DNA from: Porticoccaceae bacterium
GTDB lineage: Bacteria; Pseudomonadota; Gammaproteobacteria; Pseudomonadales; Porticoccaceae
NCBI GenBank assembly: GCA_029238255.1
Contig: JAQWGK010000042.1
Coordinates: forward strand, 1-50,974
Length of the DNA stretch: 50,974 nt
Direction of reading: 5' to 3'
How positions within the stretch are numbered: the first letter of the stretch is position 1; each line of letters opens with the position of its first letter. The notes beneath the pieces were generated by a model. That model ran no database searches and was not told the DNA's origin. It saw nothing but the letters and a program-made list of their open reading frames with translations. Shown in pieces: positions 16,881-26,061 of this stretch. The position numbers were made by a program, and so were the translations under genes.

Positions 16881-16967
16881 GTGCAATTAGGTTCACAGCA
16901 TTAGCGTGAACTAGCGCACAGTCTTTACTAGTAAGTTAAAAGATAGACCATGGACAGGCACTGTCAA
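16881..16967 (-). promoter_or_regulatory. Promoter region of the PEP-CTERM gene (two candidates)
   Basis: An upstream candidate is TTGACA (16967-16962, perfect) with a 16-nt spacer and TATCTT (16945-16940). A second candidate starts at TTGCAC (16886-16881) with a 17-nt spacer to TAGATT. The inverted repeat 16891-16911 lies between them: downstream of the first start site but immediately upstream of the second -35. Confidence 0.45.
16891..16911. promoter_or_regulatory. Inverted repeat, candidate operator site 2
   Basis: GTTCAC-N9-GTGAAC with perfect 6-bp arms, in the leader of the PEP-CTERM gene. It shares arm sequence and the 9-bp spacer with the site at 16167-16191 upstream of the exopolysaccharide operon, which suggests one DNA-binding protein for both. 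Confidence 0.45.
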
Positions 16968-17024
16968 GAATAAGAGGGTGATTTTTATTTACTAGTGGAT
17001 AGTTTGGGGAGGAATTTTGAGCAT

Positions 17025-17054
17025 AAAAAAAGGCGACTCTTTAAGAATCGCCTT
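17025..17054 (-). terminator. Rho-independent terminator of the rpsP-rplS operon
   Basis: On the minus strand a 10-bp stem (AAGGCGATTC / GAGTCGCCTT, one G-U) with loop TTAAA is followed by a run of Ts. It begins about 30 nt after the rplS stop. Confidence 0.9.
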
Positions 17055-17085
17055 TCTTGGAAAAACAGGTAATAACCGGTGGTTA

Positions 17086-17442
17086 TTAGCTGAGCTTTTC
17101 CTTGATACGTGCTGCTCGACCTGAAAGCTCGCGCAAGTAGTACAACTTGGCGCGACGAACTGCACCGCGACGTTTAACTTCAATGCTGTCAACCAGTGGG
17201 CTGTAAGTCTGAAAGGTACGCTCTACACCGATACCGTTAGAGATTTTACGAACAGTGAATGCAGAGTTCAGCTGGCGGTTACGCTTAGCCAATACTACAC
17301 CTTCAAAAGCCTGAAGACGCTCACGAGAGCCCTCTTTTACTTTTACCTGAACAACAACGGTATCACCGGGGCTGAATGCAGGGATTTCTTTGCTCATCTG
17401 CTCTTTTTCAAGTGCAGCAATAATAGATGTCTTGCTTGTCAT
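17086..17442 (-). CDS. rplS: 50S ribosomal protein L19
   Basis: A 118-residue ribosomal protein of the large subunit at the 30S/50S interface. The sequence [20 protein letters not shown], then [12 protein letters not shown] and [20 protein letters not shown] is unmistakable L19. The ATG at 17442 is chosen because AGGAGC lies just upstream of it, inside the longer TTG-started reading frame. It is the last gene of the rpsP-rimM-trmD-rplS operon and is followed by a strong terminator. Confidence 0.97.
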   Translation of the reverse strand: MTSKTSIIAALEKEQMSKEIPAFSPGDTVVVQVKVKEGSRERLQAFEGVVLAKRNRQLNSAFTVRKISNGIGVERTFQTYSPLVDSIEVKRRGAVRRAKLYYLRELSGRAARIKEKLS

Positions 17443-17515
17443 TTTCTTGCTCCTCAATTTTCATTGGTTGGTGGCACGCCACCTGCTTTAGAGCTCTGTA
17501 CAGAGAGGATGAACA

Positions 17516-18268
17516 CTATCCTTTGTCATCATCTGCCAGTGCAGCACTCATTTCCTTGAGTAGAGCCTGTTGCTCTTTATTGAGCTTCAGGCGGTCCAGT
17601 AAATCTGGTCTTCGCTGCTGGGTTCGCACGAGTGACTGCTGCAAACGCCAACGTCTAATTTTTTCATGATTACCGGACAGCAATACCTCTGGTACAGCCT
17701 GCCCCTGATAATCGTCTGGCCGCGTATAGTGCGGACAGTCCAGTAGTCCCTCGGCAAACGAATCCTGATCGGCAGAATCTGAATGCCCCAGTGCTCCTGG
17801 TATCTGGCGTATTAGAGCATCCATTAAAACCATTGCTGGAAGCTCACCGCCACTGAGAACATAGTCACCTATGGACCACTCCTCATCGACTTCTAACTCT
17901 ATTAGTCGCTCGTCGATTCCCTCGTAGCGACCGGCAATCAATATTAATGATTGCTGTGTTGCAAACCTGTTTGCGGCACTCTGATCGAGCACCTGACCCT
18001 GTGGTGATAAATAAACCACTCTGGCCTCTTCCCCCGCCCAGTCTCTGGCGGCTGATATCGCCTTACGCAAAGGCTCTATCATCATCACCATACCGGGGCC
18101 GCCTCCGTAGGGGCGTTCATCAACCGTCTGGTGGCGATCCTGGGTAAATTCTCTGGGATTGAAGCTTTTACACTGCAACAATCCATTTTTCACTGCTCGA
18201 CCACTGACACCGTATTCGGTCAATGAATCAAACATTTCTGGAAACAAGCTAATCAATGCGATCTTCAT
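17516..18268 (-). CDS. trmD: tRNA (guanine37-N1)-methyltransferase
   Basis: A 250-residue SPOUT-class methyltransferase that methylates G37 next to the anticodon of tRNAs reading CUN, CCN and CGG. Conserved elements are [37 protein letters not shown] and [20 protein letters not shown], which form the trefoil-knot SAM site. Typical family length. Third gene of the rpsP operon, 28 bp after rimM. Confidence 0.97.
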   Translation of the reverse strand: MKIALISLFPEMFDSLTEYGVSGRAVKNGLLQCKSFNPREFTQDRHQTVDERPYGGGPGMVMMIEPLRKAISAARDWAGEEARVVYLSPQGQVLDQSAANRFATQQSLILIAGRYEGIDERLIELEVDEEWSIGDYVLSGGELPAMVLMDALIRQIPGALGHSDSADQDSFAEGLLDCPHYTRPDDYQGQAVPEVLLSGNHEKIRRWRLQQSLVRTQQRRPDLLDRLKLNKEQQALLKEMSAALADDDKG

Positions 18269-18296
18269 TCACTTGCTCCTCTTTAGCCTGTTCGCT

Positions 18297-18818
18297 TTAA
18301 AAGGCAGGATCCCAATTAACATCAACTCTCTGATCAGCCAGGTCCACCTTGACGACAAATTCATCCACATAGGGGATCAATCTCTCTTCTCGGTCAATGC
18401 TTTGGCTATCACCTTTGACCACCAATACATCATTGGCGCCGGTTTCCAGTAGCGACTTAACCACACCAAGTCGCACTTCCTGATCCTGGTGATGAGCTAT
18501 AACCGCAAGCCCTTCAAGCTGATGCCAGTAGTAATCATCTTTACTCAGCTCTGGAAGATTAGTCTTGGCCACCTGAATTTCACTACCACACCATTTCTGG
18601 GCAATGTCGCGATCATCAGTGCCTTTGATATGCACCACAAGGCTTTCGCCATGCCTGCGCCAATCATCGATTTCCAGTTGCTGAATGCCAGAAGCCGTGG
18701 CTATAAACCACGGCTTGTAGGAGCACAGTGTCTCTACCTTATCGGTATAGGAGTGCACCTTGACCCAGCCACGCACACCGAAGACAGTCGTTATGCGACC
18801 AACAACCAGTGTTTCCAT
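18297..18818 (-). CDS. rimM: 16S rRNA processing/maturation factor RimM
   Basis: A 173-residue 30S assembly factor that acts on the 16S 3' domain and binds S19. The N-terminal RimM domain starts METLVVGRITTVFGVRGWVK. The C-terminal PRC-barrel contains DDYYWHQLEGLAVIA and ends with ERLIPYVDEFVVKVDLADQR followed by VDVNWDPAF. It sits between rpsP and trmD as expected. Confidence 0.96.
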   Translation of the reverse strand: METLVVGRITTVFGVRGWVKVHSYTDKVETLCSYKPWFIATASGIQQLEIDDWRRHGESLVVHIKGTDDRDIAQKWCGSEIQVAKTNLPELSKDDYYWHQLEGLAVIAHHQDQEVRLGVVKSLLETGANDVLVVKGDSQSIDREERLIPYVDEFVVKVDLADQRVDVNWDPAF

Positions 18819-18861
18819 CGAGTCCTGTTTCCCAGAATTACTCAGCGTTGTAGCCGGTAAA

Positions 18862-19125
18862 TCAGGCAGCTGCTGTTGCAGCGGCTTTAGAAGCTTCTTT
18901 AATCAACGACTTAACACGATCACTAACCTGAGCACCCTGACCCTGCCAATAGGTGGCGCGATCAAGATCAATACGCAGGCTCTCTTCTGAGCCGCGTGCT
19001 ACTGGGTTGAAGAAACCAATACGCTCAATGTAGCGAGCGTCACGCGCTTTGCGAGAGTCGGAAACTGTGATGTGGTAAAAGGGACGTTTCTTAGCGCCAC
19101 CACGAGCCAATCTAATTGTTACCAT
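18862..19125 (-). CDS. rpsP: 30S ribosomal protein S16
   Basis: An 87-residue protein with the canonical S16 start [20 protein letters not shown] and the ERIGFFNP motif. First gene of the rpsP-rimM-trmD-rplS operon. The 270-bp gap upstream (19126-19394) to ffh presumably holds its promoter, but I could not pick a convincing one. Confidence 0.97.
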   Translation of the reverse strand: MVTIRLARGGAKKRPFYHITVSDSRKARDARYIERIGFFNPVARGSEESLRIDLDRATYWQGQGAQVSDRVKSLIKEASKAAATAAA

Positions 19126-19394
19126 TTACTAAAATCCTGTGTTCAAACTGGCATCATCGCCAGACTTGATATTTCAATTTGTAATACTTCTGGAAAGCTC
19201 AGCATAGAAATACACGTAGCTCCCCGAAAGGCGCGGTATCTTACGCCAAAAGAGACTAAAAGGAAACTACTTTAACTGCGATATCTGAAGAGTTGGAAAC
19301 TGGCGATTTCAGCGGCTATTGAGTCGCTAAAATTCGCCTTCGAAAAAGGAACCTGCCGTCCTGAGACTCCTTTAAAATAAGGGCTTTGCGGGTT

Positions 19395-20831
19395 TTATCG
19401 GCGCGGGAAATTACCTGGAGGCAATCCACCCATCGGTGGCAATCCGCCACCCATTCCGCCGCCGCCAATACCACCAGAGCCGCCACCCATAGCACCACCC
19501 ATGCCACGCATCATATTCTGCATGCCTTTGCCTTTCATTTTTTTCATCATCTTGCCCATCTGCTTATGCTGCTTGAGCAGACGGTTTAGATCCTGAATGG
19601 TGGTTCCTGAACCATTGGTGATTCGACGCTTGCGAGATCCATTTAAAATATCTGGATTGCGGCGCTCTTTAACGGTCATAGAGCCAATAATGGCTTCCAT
19701 CTGGCCAAACTGGCCGGTGACATTTTGCTGTTGGGCCATCTGCGCCATATTGCCCATACCGGGCAATTTATCCATCAAGCCAGCCATACCGCCGAGATCA
19801 TTCATCTGCTGCAGCTGATCGCGAAGGTCTTCAAGATCAAAGCCTTTGCCCTTAACCATTTTCTTGGCAAGTTTTTCGGCCTTCTTCTTATCAACCTTGC
19901 GCTCAACATCTTCGATAAGCGACATAACATCGCCCATACCCAGAATCCGCGAGGCGATACGCTGAGGGTGGAAAGGCTCCAGTGCATCTGTTTTTTCGCC
20001 GACACCGAGGAATTTAATTGGCTTACCGGTAACATGGCGCACAGATAAAGCCGCACCACCGCGGGCATCACCATCCACTTTAGTGAGGACAACACCGGTC
20101 AGAGGCAGGGCTTCATTGAAGGCCTTAGCAGTATTTACCGCATCCTGACCAATCATCGAGTCGATAACAAACAGGGTTTCCACCGGGTTGGCGGCTTTAT
20201 GTACCTGCTTGATCTCGGCCATCATCTCGCCATCGATATGCAGGCGACCGGCGGTATCTACGATAAGCACATCAACAAATTTGGTTTTGGCGCTGGCAAT
20301 TGCTGCATTGACAATATCAACCGGCTTTTGGCTGGTGTCACTGGGGAAAAATTCTGCACCCACTTCAGCGGCGAGGGTTTTAAGTTGTTCTATAGCCGCT
20401 GGTCGGTAGATATCCGCAGAGACCACCATGACCTTTTTCTTTTCCCGCTCACTCAGGTATCGGGATAGCTTTGCTGCCGAGGTGGTTTTACCCGCACCCT
20501 GCAGACCGGCCATCAATATCACTGCCGGTGGTTGAGCCGCTAGGTCGAGAGATTCATTTTCCTCTCCCATAACCTTTTCAAGCTCAGCTTGAACAATCTT
20601 AAGAAACTGCTGGCCGGGATTAAGGCTTCGATTAACCTCTTGGCCGAGAGCACGCTGTTTTATCTGCTCTATAAAGTCTTTGACCACTGGCAGCGCCACA
20701 TCCGCTTCAAGCAGCGCCATACGCACTTCACGAAGAGTGTCCTGAATATTTGCTTCACTGAGACTCGCCTTTCCTGAAATCTTCTTCAGGCTGTCGGACA
20801 GACGTTCACTTAAATTTTCAAACATTGCCAT
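19395..20831 (-). CDS. ffh: Signal recognition particle GTPase Ffh
   Basis: The SRP54 protein, which with 4.5S RNA targets nascent inner-membrane proteins to FtsY. N domain (FENLSERLSDSLKKISGKA); G domain with G1 GLQGAGKTTSAAKL, DTAGRL and TKVDGDARGG; Met-rich M domain (LQQMNDLGGMAGLMDKLPGM, then MGKMMKKMKGKGMQNMMRGM). A Gly/Met/Pro tail ends the protein. The reading frame extends to a TTG at 20846, but the ATG at 20831 (MAMFENL) or 20825 (MFENL) is likelier. Divergent from ypjD; upstream of the rpsP operon as in many gammaproteobacteria. Confidence 0.97.
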   Translation of the reverse strand: MAMFENLSERLSDSLKKISGKASLSEANIQDTLREVRMALLEADVALPVVKDFIEQIKQRALGQEVNRSLNPGQQFLKIVQAELEKVMGEENESLDLAAQPPAVILMAGLQGAGKTTSAAKLSRYLSEREKKKVMVVSADIYRPAAIEQLKTLAAEVGAEFFPSDTSQKPVDIVNAAIASAKTKFVDVLIVDTAGRLHIDGEMMAEIKQVHKAANPVETLFVIDSMIGQDAVNTAKAFNEALPLTGVVLTKVDGDARGGAALSVRHVTGKPIKFLGVGEKTDALEPFHPQRIASRILGMGDVMSLIEDVERKVDKKKAEKLAKKMVKGKGFDLEDLRDQLQQMNDLGGMAGLMDKLPGMGNMAQMAQQQNVTGQFGQMEAIIGSMTVKERRNPDILNGSRKRRITNGSGTTIQDLNRLLKQHKQMGKMMKKMKGKGMQNMMRGMGGAMGGGSGGIGGGGMGGGLPPMGGLPPGNFPRR

Positions 20832-20948
20832 GGATATTATTTCCAACTATTCATTTATGCTGCCCATTATAGCAATTATTTCCCGCAACTCTTCACCCTG
20901 CTCACTGAATATGACACACTCTGCTAAAATATTTACTGACTGACTCCG

Positions 20949-21740
20949 ATGACAAGTTTCTTTGCTGTTTCTGCAATTGCTATCTACCTGCTGGCCTTTG
21001 GCTATCAGGTTTCGCAGCTGCGTAAACATCCCGGCACACCGACCACTGCTTTTCAGCTATCCGCGGCAGTAGCCATTGTGCTGCACGGTGTCACCGTCTA
21101 TGGCTTTTTGTTTACCTTGGAAGGACTGGATTTAAGTCTACTCAAGGTATGCGCCCTGATCTCTCTGGTTATAAATCTGGTGCTGTTTATCAGCGGCCTA
21201 AAGAAACCTATCCACAGCCTCTATCTTTTTCTGTTTCCGATCTCAGCAGTCTCGCTGTTTGCCGCCCTGACCACCCCCAGCACTAAAGCCGCTGTGGTTA
21301 TACCGCCAACTATCGAGGCCCATGTACTGATTTCCATACTCGCCTACAGCACGCTGGCTATAGCCGCACTGCAGGCACTGTTTATCGGTTACCAGAACTG
21401 GCAGCTGAAACATAAGCATCAGAATTTTCTTATGCGCACCTTCCCACCATTGCAGAGTATGGAAGCACTGCTGTTTGAACTGGTTTGGGCCGGCGAGATA
21501 CTTCTTACTCTCTCACTAATTAGCGGATTTCTCTTCTACGAGGACTTCTTTACCCAGCACCTGCTACATAAAGTAGTTTTTAGCATGGTGGCATGGGTTT
21601 TCTACGGTTGTTTACTTTGGGGTAGGCACTTTCAGGGCTGGCGCGGCAATACTGCGATTCGCTGGACCTGGGCAGGCTTTATCGCCATATTGTTTGGCTA
21701 TATCGGCAGTAAAGTGGCACTGGAATTTCTTCTGGTTTAA
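20949..21740 (+). CDS. ypjD: CcsA/YpjD-family inner-membrane protein
   Basis: A 263-residue protein with eight predicted transmembrane helices of the cytochrome c assembly (CcsA/CcmC-like) superfamily. Recognisable parts are VLHGVTVYGFLF, HVLISILAYSTLAIAALQAL, and a C-terminal half that includes HKVVFSMVAWVFYGCLLWGR. The conserved histidines could be haem or metal ligands, but in YpjD homologues the function is not settled. It is paired with a CorB-type gene exactly as ypjD-yfjD is in E. coli, which suggests a functional link with magnesium/cobalt efflux. Confidence 0.87.
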   Translation: MTSFFAVSAIAIYLLAFGYQVSQLRKHPGTPTTAFQLSAAVAIVLHGVTVYGFLFTLEGLDLSLLKVCALISLVINLVLFISGLKKPIHSLYLFLFPISAVSLFAALTTPSTKAAVVIPPTIEAHVLISILAYSTLAIAALQALFIGYQNWQLKHKHQNFLMRTFPPLQSMEALLFELVWAGEILLTLSLISGFLFYEDFFTQHLLHKVVFSMVAWVFYGCLLWGRHFQGWRGNTAIRWTWAGFIAILFGYIGSKVALEFLLV

Positions 21741-21853
21741 TTCCCCTGCAAGCAAACCGCCTAAAATCCCCATTAATATGTATTTATAACCTATTGCCAA
21801 AAGCTAAAAACTACTTCACCATGATCGACCTTAATATTTTAGGTTTTTGATTC

Positions 21854-23128
21854 TTGGACGGTTCCCATCCTTGGGTGTTGTGGTTAACACTCGCATTACT
21901 ACTACTTGTATCCGCTTTCTTCTCTGGCTCCGAAACCGGCATGATGTCCTTAAACCGTTATCGGCTCAGGCATCAACGCAAAAAAAGTGCCGGCGCTCGC
22001 CGGGCAGCCAAACTTCTCGCAGTGCCTGATCGCTTAATCGGTCTGATTTTAATTGGTAATAATGCAGTCAATATTCTGGCGGCGATTATCGCCAATATGC
22101 TGGCAATTATTTATGTTGGTGAAGCTGCGGCTCCCTGGGTGGCCACGGCCTCCCTGACTATTGCCGTGCTGGTATTTTCCGAAGTAACCCCAAAAACCAT
22201 TGCCGCACAGAACCCTGAATGGTTTGCCTTTAAAGCCAGTCATATTCTCAAGCCGCTACTCAAGCTTATCTGGCCGCTGGTATGGATGGTTAACAAGCTA
22301 ACTAATGGCCTGATTAAATTGCTCGGCTTTGACCCCAGCGCCTCACGAGATGATGGACTGGATACTGAAGAGCTGCGATCGGTTGTCGATATATCCGGCC
22401 ACAAAATTTCCGACAGCCATCAGGGCATGCTGAAAGGTATTCTCGATCTCGAGAATGTCACTGTTGAAGATATTATGATTCCGCTCAACGAAATTCTCGG
22501 TCTGGATATCGAAGAGGATATCGAAGCACTGATGGGCAAAATGCTGAAAACCGAATATACGCGATTGCCGCTCTTCGATGGTGATATCAACAATATTATT
22601 GGTATCTTCCATATGCGCAAGGCCAACCACTTGGTGCGTCTGGAAAAAGTCACCCACAATGCGATCAAGCGTTTCTCTGATGAACCCTACTTTATTCCCG
22701 AGAGCACGACCCTAACGACTCAGCTACTGAACTTTAAGAAGACCCGCCACCGTCTGGCCATGGTCGTCGATGAGTACGGTGAAGTGATGGGACTGGTGAC
22801 GCTTGAGGATATCCTCGAAGAGATTGTCGGTGACTTTACAACCAATACCGCCGACGAGGTTGAGGAAGTGGTTGCCAATGACAATGGCAGCTATCTGATT
22901 GATGGTGCTGCGACTATTCGTGAAATTAACAAGGCCACTGAATGGGCTCTGCCCACAGACGGCCCCAAGACTCTTAACGGCTTGGCACTGGAACAGCTGG
23001 AAAGTATTCCCGACGGCAATGTTAGCTTTATGATTGATAATTACCGCTGCGAGACTGTTGAGATCAACGGCAAGATGATTAAGAAAATCTGTGTTATTCC
23101 GCTGCAGAAAAAGCCGGAAGAGGACTAA
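21854..23128 (+). CDS. corB: CorB/HlyC-CorC family transporter with CBS domains
   Basis: A 424-residue CNNM/CorB-type protein implicated in magnesium (cobalt) transport. The DUF21 membrane domain covers about residues 5-190 (SAFFSGSETGMMSLNRYRLR, then GNNAVNILAA and VFSEVTPKTIA). A CBS pair covers about 200-330 (VEDIMIPLNEI, VVDEYGEVMGLVTLEDILEE), and a CorC_HlyC domain runs to the end. The start is a TTG at 21854; a stop lies immediately upstream, and the N-terminal length then agrees with the family. Located 113 bp after ypjD, same strand, probably co-transcribed. Confidence 0.92.
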   Translation: MDGSHPWVLWLTLALLLLVSAFFSGSETGMMSLNRYRLRHQRKKSAGARRAAKLLAVPDRLIGLILIGNNAVNILAAIIANMLAIIYVGEAAAPWVATASLTIAVLVFSEVTPKTIAAQNPEWFAFKASHILKPLLKLIWPLVWMVNKLTNGLIKLLGFDPSASRDDGLDTEELRSVVDISGHKISDSHQGMLKGILDLENVTVEDIMIPLNEILGLDIEEDIEALMGKMLKTEYTRLPLFDGDINNIIGIFHMRKANHLVRLEKVTHNAIKRFSDEPYFIPESTTLTTQLLNFKKTRHRLAMVVDEYGEVMGLVTLEDILEEIVGDFTTNTADEVEEVVANDNGSYLIDGAATIREINKATEWALPTDGPKTLNGLALEQLESIPDGNVSFMIDNYRCETVEINGKMIKKICVIPLQKKPEED

Positions 23129-23150
23129 TAAGAAAAGCTAGCTAGAGAGA

Positions 23151-23336
23151 CTAGTAAAACGGATTAACCTTGCGATTGCGCTCACCACAGGCAATCAGCA
23201 CATCCAGCCTCTGATCATTATCGAGCACAGACCAGTCACGAATTTCATCCGCAGTTCTAAAACAACCCTGACAGATATCCTCATCATTGAGGGTACAAAT
23301 CGAATTACAGGGTGATGCTACAGGCTTGTTCGCCAT
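23151..23336 (-). CDS. DUF1289 small Cys-rich protein
   Basis: A 61-residue protein with SPCNSICTLNDEDICQGCFR followed by TADEIRDW. The C-x3-C-x7-C-x2-C pattern is the DUF1289 (YdhL-like) signature, probably a metal-binding knuckle. Function unknown. Its ATG overlaps the TGA of the gamma-carbonic anhydrase gene by one base (TGATG), so it is translationally coupled. Confidence 0.88.
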   Translation of the reverse strand: MANKPVASPCNSICTLNDEDICQGCFRTADEIRDWSVLDNDQRLDVLIACGERNRKVNPFY

Positions 23337-23860
23337 CAGTCTTTAATCTCCACAAGATCTATCTTCATTTTGGCCGCTTTCTCTACATAGACAGCTGCTG
23401 AACCGAGCAAAAGCTGCTTCGACGACTCATCCAACTGCCGAACAATTTTTCCAGGTGAGCCAACGACCAGAGACCCATCGGGAATCACAGCATTGGCTTT
23501 AACCAGTGTATTGGCACCAATAATACAGTCGCTGCCAATTTTAGCGCCATCCAGAACCACTGCATTGATTCCCACCAGCGTTCTAGCACCCACTTCGAGG
23601 CAGTGAATCATCGCGTTGTGACCCACCGTGACATCTTCACCAATCACCAAGGGCTTGCCCGGATCGCAATGCAAGACAGCGCCGTCTTGAATATTACTTC
23701 GCGCGCCCACCTCAATATGATCACAATCCCCACGAATCACCGCATTAAACCAGACGCTAGCGTTTTCTTTTAGGGTGACCTGACCCATCACATCGGCGCT
23801 CTGGGCGATAAAAACTGATGGGTGGATATCCGGGCTGTGGCCGCCGTATTTATAAATCAT
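23336..23860 (-). CDS. Gamma-carbonic anhydrase family protein (YrdA-like)
   Basis: A 174-residue left-handed beta-helix protein with hexapeptide repeats (VTLKENASVWFNAVIRGDCD, VGARSNIQDGAVLHC, GEDVTVGHNAMIHC, IGANTLVKANAVIPDGSLVV). The metal-ligand histidines sit in VLHC, VGHN and MIHC, as in gamma-class carbonic anhydrases and YrdA. Whether it is catalytically active is not predictable. It is in an operon with a Nudix hydrolase (upstream) and DUF1289 (overlapping). Confidence 0.92.
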   Translation of the reverse strand: MIYKYGGHSPDIHPSVFIAQSADVMGQVTLKENASVWFNAVIRGDCDHIEVGARSNIQDGAVLHCDPGKPLVIGEDVTVGHNAMIHCLEVGARTLVGINAVVLDGAKIGSDCIIGANTLVKANAVIPDGSLVVGSPGKIVRQLDESSKQLLLGSAAVYVEKAAKMKIDLVEIKD

Positions 23861-23891
23861 TGGATTGTTTTGTCCTTTGCACAGAAACCAC

Positions 23892-24530
23892 TTAGCTATT
23901 ACGCAGCAACTGGATTTCCTGATGACTGGGATAGATTAAATTTAGTTCAGCGCCTAAAGTCTCATTTAACATATCGGTTATAACCCGCAGCGTAAAACCC
24001 CAGATTTGGTATTCACGGTTCTGATTGTCGCAGTATTGCAAACGGGGAAAACGAATCGACTCGCCCCGATGAATTAAATCAAAATATTCATAGCGCTCGA
24101 TATCCAGAAAGTAACTGACCGGTACCGTAAATATCGAACCAATTTCCGATGGATCGCCGACTAGAACAGGAGGGTTTTCAAGCAGACCAACAAACGGGGT
24201 TACTCTCAGGTTGCGACGTTTTGGCGAAGCACTGGGCAGAGTGGCAACAACCTCCACCAACGCCGGATCCAGACCAATCTCCTCTTTCGCCTCGCGCAGC
24301 GCAGTCTGCAAAAGATCAGCATCTTCAGCGTCCCACATACCACCGGGGAAAGCGACTTCACCGGGGTGGCTGCTAAGGTGCTGGGCACGCTGGGTTAAAA
24401 TTATCTCGGGAATCTCTCCACTATTGATTAACGCAACCAGAACAGCCGCCGTCGAACGGCTCTGATCATCCACAGGCTGAGGTCTACAAAGTGGGAATTT
24501 TTCGAGATTTTTAACAATTGCTTCTAACAT
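23892..24530 (-). CDS. CoA pyrophosphatase, Nudix family (NudL-like)
   Basis: A 212-residue Nudix hydrolase. The UPF0035/NudL signature LTQRAQHLSSHPGEVAFPGG is followed by a modified Nudix box, ALREAKEEIGL, with the two-residue-longer spacer (MWDAEDADLLQT) typical of CoA pyrophosphatases. It probably cleaves CoA or its derivatives to 4'-phosphopantetheine and 3',5'-ADP. Divergent from a second Nudix gene at 24572; the start codons are about 40 bp apart. Confidence 0.87.
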   Translation of the reverse strand: MLEAIVKNLEKFPLCRPQPVDDQSRSTAAVLVALINSGEIPEIILTQRAQHLSSHPGEVAFPGGMWDAEDADLLQTALREAKEEIGLDPALVEVVATLPSASPKRRNLRVTPFVGLLENPPVLVGDPSEIGSIFTVPVSYFLDIERYEYFDLIHRGESIRFPRLQYCDNQNREYQIWGFTLRVITDMLNETLGAELNLIYPSHQEIQLLRNS

Positions 24531-24571
24531 TTGTGCATTATACGCAGGTCATATTTATTTCTGAGCTTTTG

Positions 24572-25129
24572 ATGAATTTTTGTTCCAGTTGCGGCGAGTC
24601 CGTCACCATAAAAATCCCTGAGGGTGATAATCGTGAGCGCCATGTGTGCGAACACTGCCTGACGATTCACTATCAAAACCCGCGGGTTATTGCCGGGGTA
24701 CTTCCGGTCTATGGCGATCAGATACTGCTGTGCCGACGCGCTATTGAACCCCGCCATGGGTTCTGGACACTGCCCGCAGGATTTCTGGAGAATGGCGAAT
24801 CATCTCTACAGGGCGCTCTTCGAGAATGCGAAGAAGAGGCCAATGCACAGGTTATAGAGCCTGAGTTATACGCCCTGTTCGATATCCCACAGATCAATCA
24901 GGTATACGTGTTCTATCGCGCGCAAATGGCCGAAGCCAAATTTAACCCAACCTTCGAATCATCGGAAGTCGCACTTTTTGATGAGGCGGATATCCCCTGG
25001 GGTGAACTGGCTTTTCCAGTGGTTGAATTGGCTCTTCATCATTTTCTCAACGATCGCCAGAGCGGAAACTATATTGTTCGTCACGAAGAGATAAGACGAC
25101 CCTGGAAAAGCCGCCGTCCTATCTCATAA
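24572..25129 (+). CDS. Zinc-ribbon Nudix hydrolase
   Basis: A 185-residue protein. The N-terminal zinc ribbon is MNFCSSCGE...CEHC (two CxxC pairs). The Nudix domain has the exact box GFLENGESSLQGALRECEEE. It resembles the ADP-ribose/NADH pyrophosphatase-type Nudix proteins of proteobacteria. The longer reading frame starts at 24518, but the ATG at 24572 is preferred because the zinc ribbon begins there and the longer form would overlap the divergent gene. Substrate not determinable. Confidence 0.87.
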   Translation: MNFCSSCGESVTIKIPEGDNRERHVCEHCLTIHYQNPRVIAGVLPVYGDQILLCRRAIEPRHGFWTLPAGFLENGESSLQGALRECEEEANAQVIEPELYALFDIPQINQVYVFYRAQMAEAKFNPTFESSEVALFDEADIPWGELAFPVVELALHHFLNDRQSGNYIVRHEEIRRPWKSRRPIS

Positions 25130-25145
25130 ATAATTGAAGCTAATA

Positions 25146-25907
25146 TTAGAAAGCTAATTGCAGCCCCAGATAGTACCCCTCAAAGGTCGCATCTGACTGC
25201 AGGTCATCAAGATCGTCCAGCTCAACCTGCATTGAACGGTAACCGAGAATCAAACCGGCATCCATCGCCGGAATCAAATCAAACTCATAGGTTAGCTGTG
25301 CCGCCCAATCCACTAATCGGAACTCATCAACATTAATCCAGTTGGCAATCACATGGGCTGAAAGTCCAGTCAGGGGAACATCTACCCCAACCTGACCATA
25401 AAGCAATGGACCCACTGCATCTAAATCGATTGATTCCTGCTGATTGAGCCCCACCAGACTTGCCTGACCATCAAAAGAGCGGGCGGTGATACCAAGATCC
25501 AAATCCACAACATTATCAAGCACCTCATAGTAGAGAGTTGCATCTGTATGGCTTAAATCCAGTGAGACATCGACCTGCTCATCACTGGCAAAAGGATTGC
25601 CATTGAGATTGGTACCGGCGCTGACCAACGCATTACCCGTCCACTCCATCTCACTGTGTTGCAAACGGATATTTGGCAATAGAGGAATAGGATGTTCGAG
25701 GGCGACAAAAACAAACTGATTACTTTGCTTATCGAGATTTAAGGTCGATTCAAGATCAATGTCGGTGCGACCAATATCACCTTCCGGACTCGCCTGCCAA
25801 GAACCACCCCCAATAGTGAGGCCAGCGATATCGGCAACCGCGGTTAAGGGTGCGGTTAAGGGTGTAAGAGCTATTGCTACTATTAATAAACTGCGAGATA
25901 AAGTCAT
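25146..25907 (-). CDS. TIGR04219-like outer-membrane beta-barrel protein
   Basis: About 253 residues. A signal peptide ends in TAVADIA, and the mature N-terminus GLTIGGGSWQASPEGDIG carries the Gly-Gly-Gly/Trp element typical of the TIGR04219 barrels. Amphipathic strands continue to a C-terminal LGLQLAF with terminal Phe. The ATG at 25907 is chosen for its AGGGAAG ribosome-binding site 5 nt upstream; the reading frame extends to 25943. Function unknown. It lies 3' of the peroxiredoxin gene but is separated from it by a terminator. Confidence 0.78.
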   Translation of the reverse strand: MTLSRSLLIVAIALTPLTAPLTAVADIAGLTIGGGSWQASPEGDIGRTDIDLESTLNLDKQSNQFVFVALEHPIPLLPNIRLQHSEMEWTGNALVSAGTNLNGNPFASDEQVDVSLDLSHTDATLYYEVLDNVVDLDLGITARSFDGQASLVGLNQQESIDLDAVGPLLYGQVGVDVPLTGLSAHVIANWINVDEFRLVDWAAQLTYEFDLIPAMDAGLILGYRSMQVELDDLDDLQSDATFEGYYLGLQLAF

Positions 25908-26001
25908 TGTTCTTCCCTGAGTGGTTTGAATTGGGCTCATCATAGTGACTTATGCAGAGCATTGGTGTGACAGGCTACCGAAATTAGCGGACCGGCGACC
26001 A

Positions 26002-26040
26002 TAAAAAAACCCCGCACTTTAAAAAAGTACGGGGTTTTTA
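26002..26040. terminator. Bidirectional rho-independent terminator after the peroxiredoxin gene
   Basis: The stem includes AACCCCG/CGGGGTT extended by ACTTT/AAGT with an A-rich loop, flanked by an A run on the left and a T run on the right. It lies 20 bp from the peroxiredoxin stop. Confidence 0.88.
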
Positions 26041-26061
26041 AATTCAGCTCTTAATAACTAC

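Noticed and set aside
19126-19394. Search for a regulatory RNA or strong promoter between ffh and rpsP
   Set aside because: No convincing -35/-10 pair, hairpin with U run or conserved RNA motif was found.
19386-20468. Several rightward reading frames opposite ffh
   Set aside because: They are antisense shadows of a strongly conserved gene, with compositions such as Ala/Thr/His runs that arise from the Met/Gly-rich M domain read backwards.
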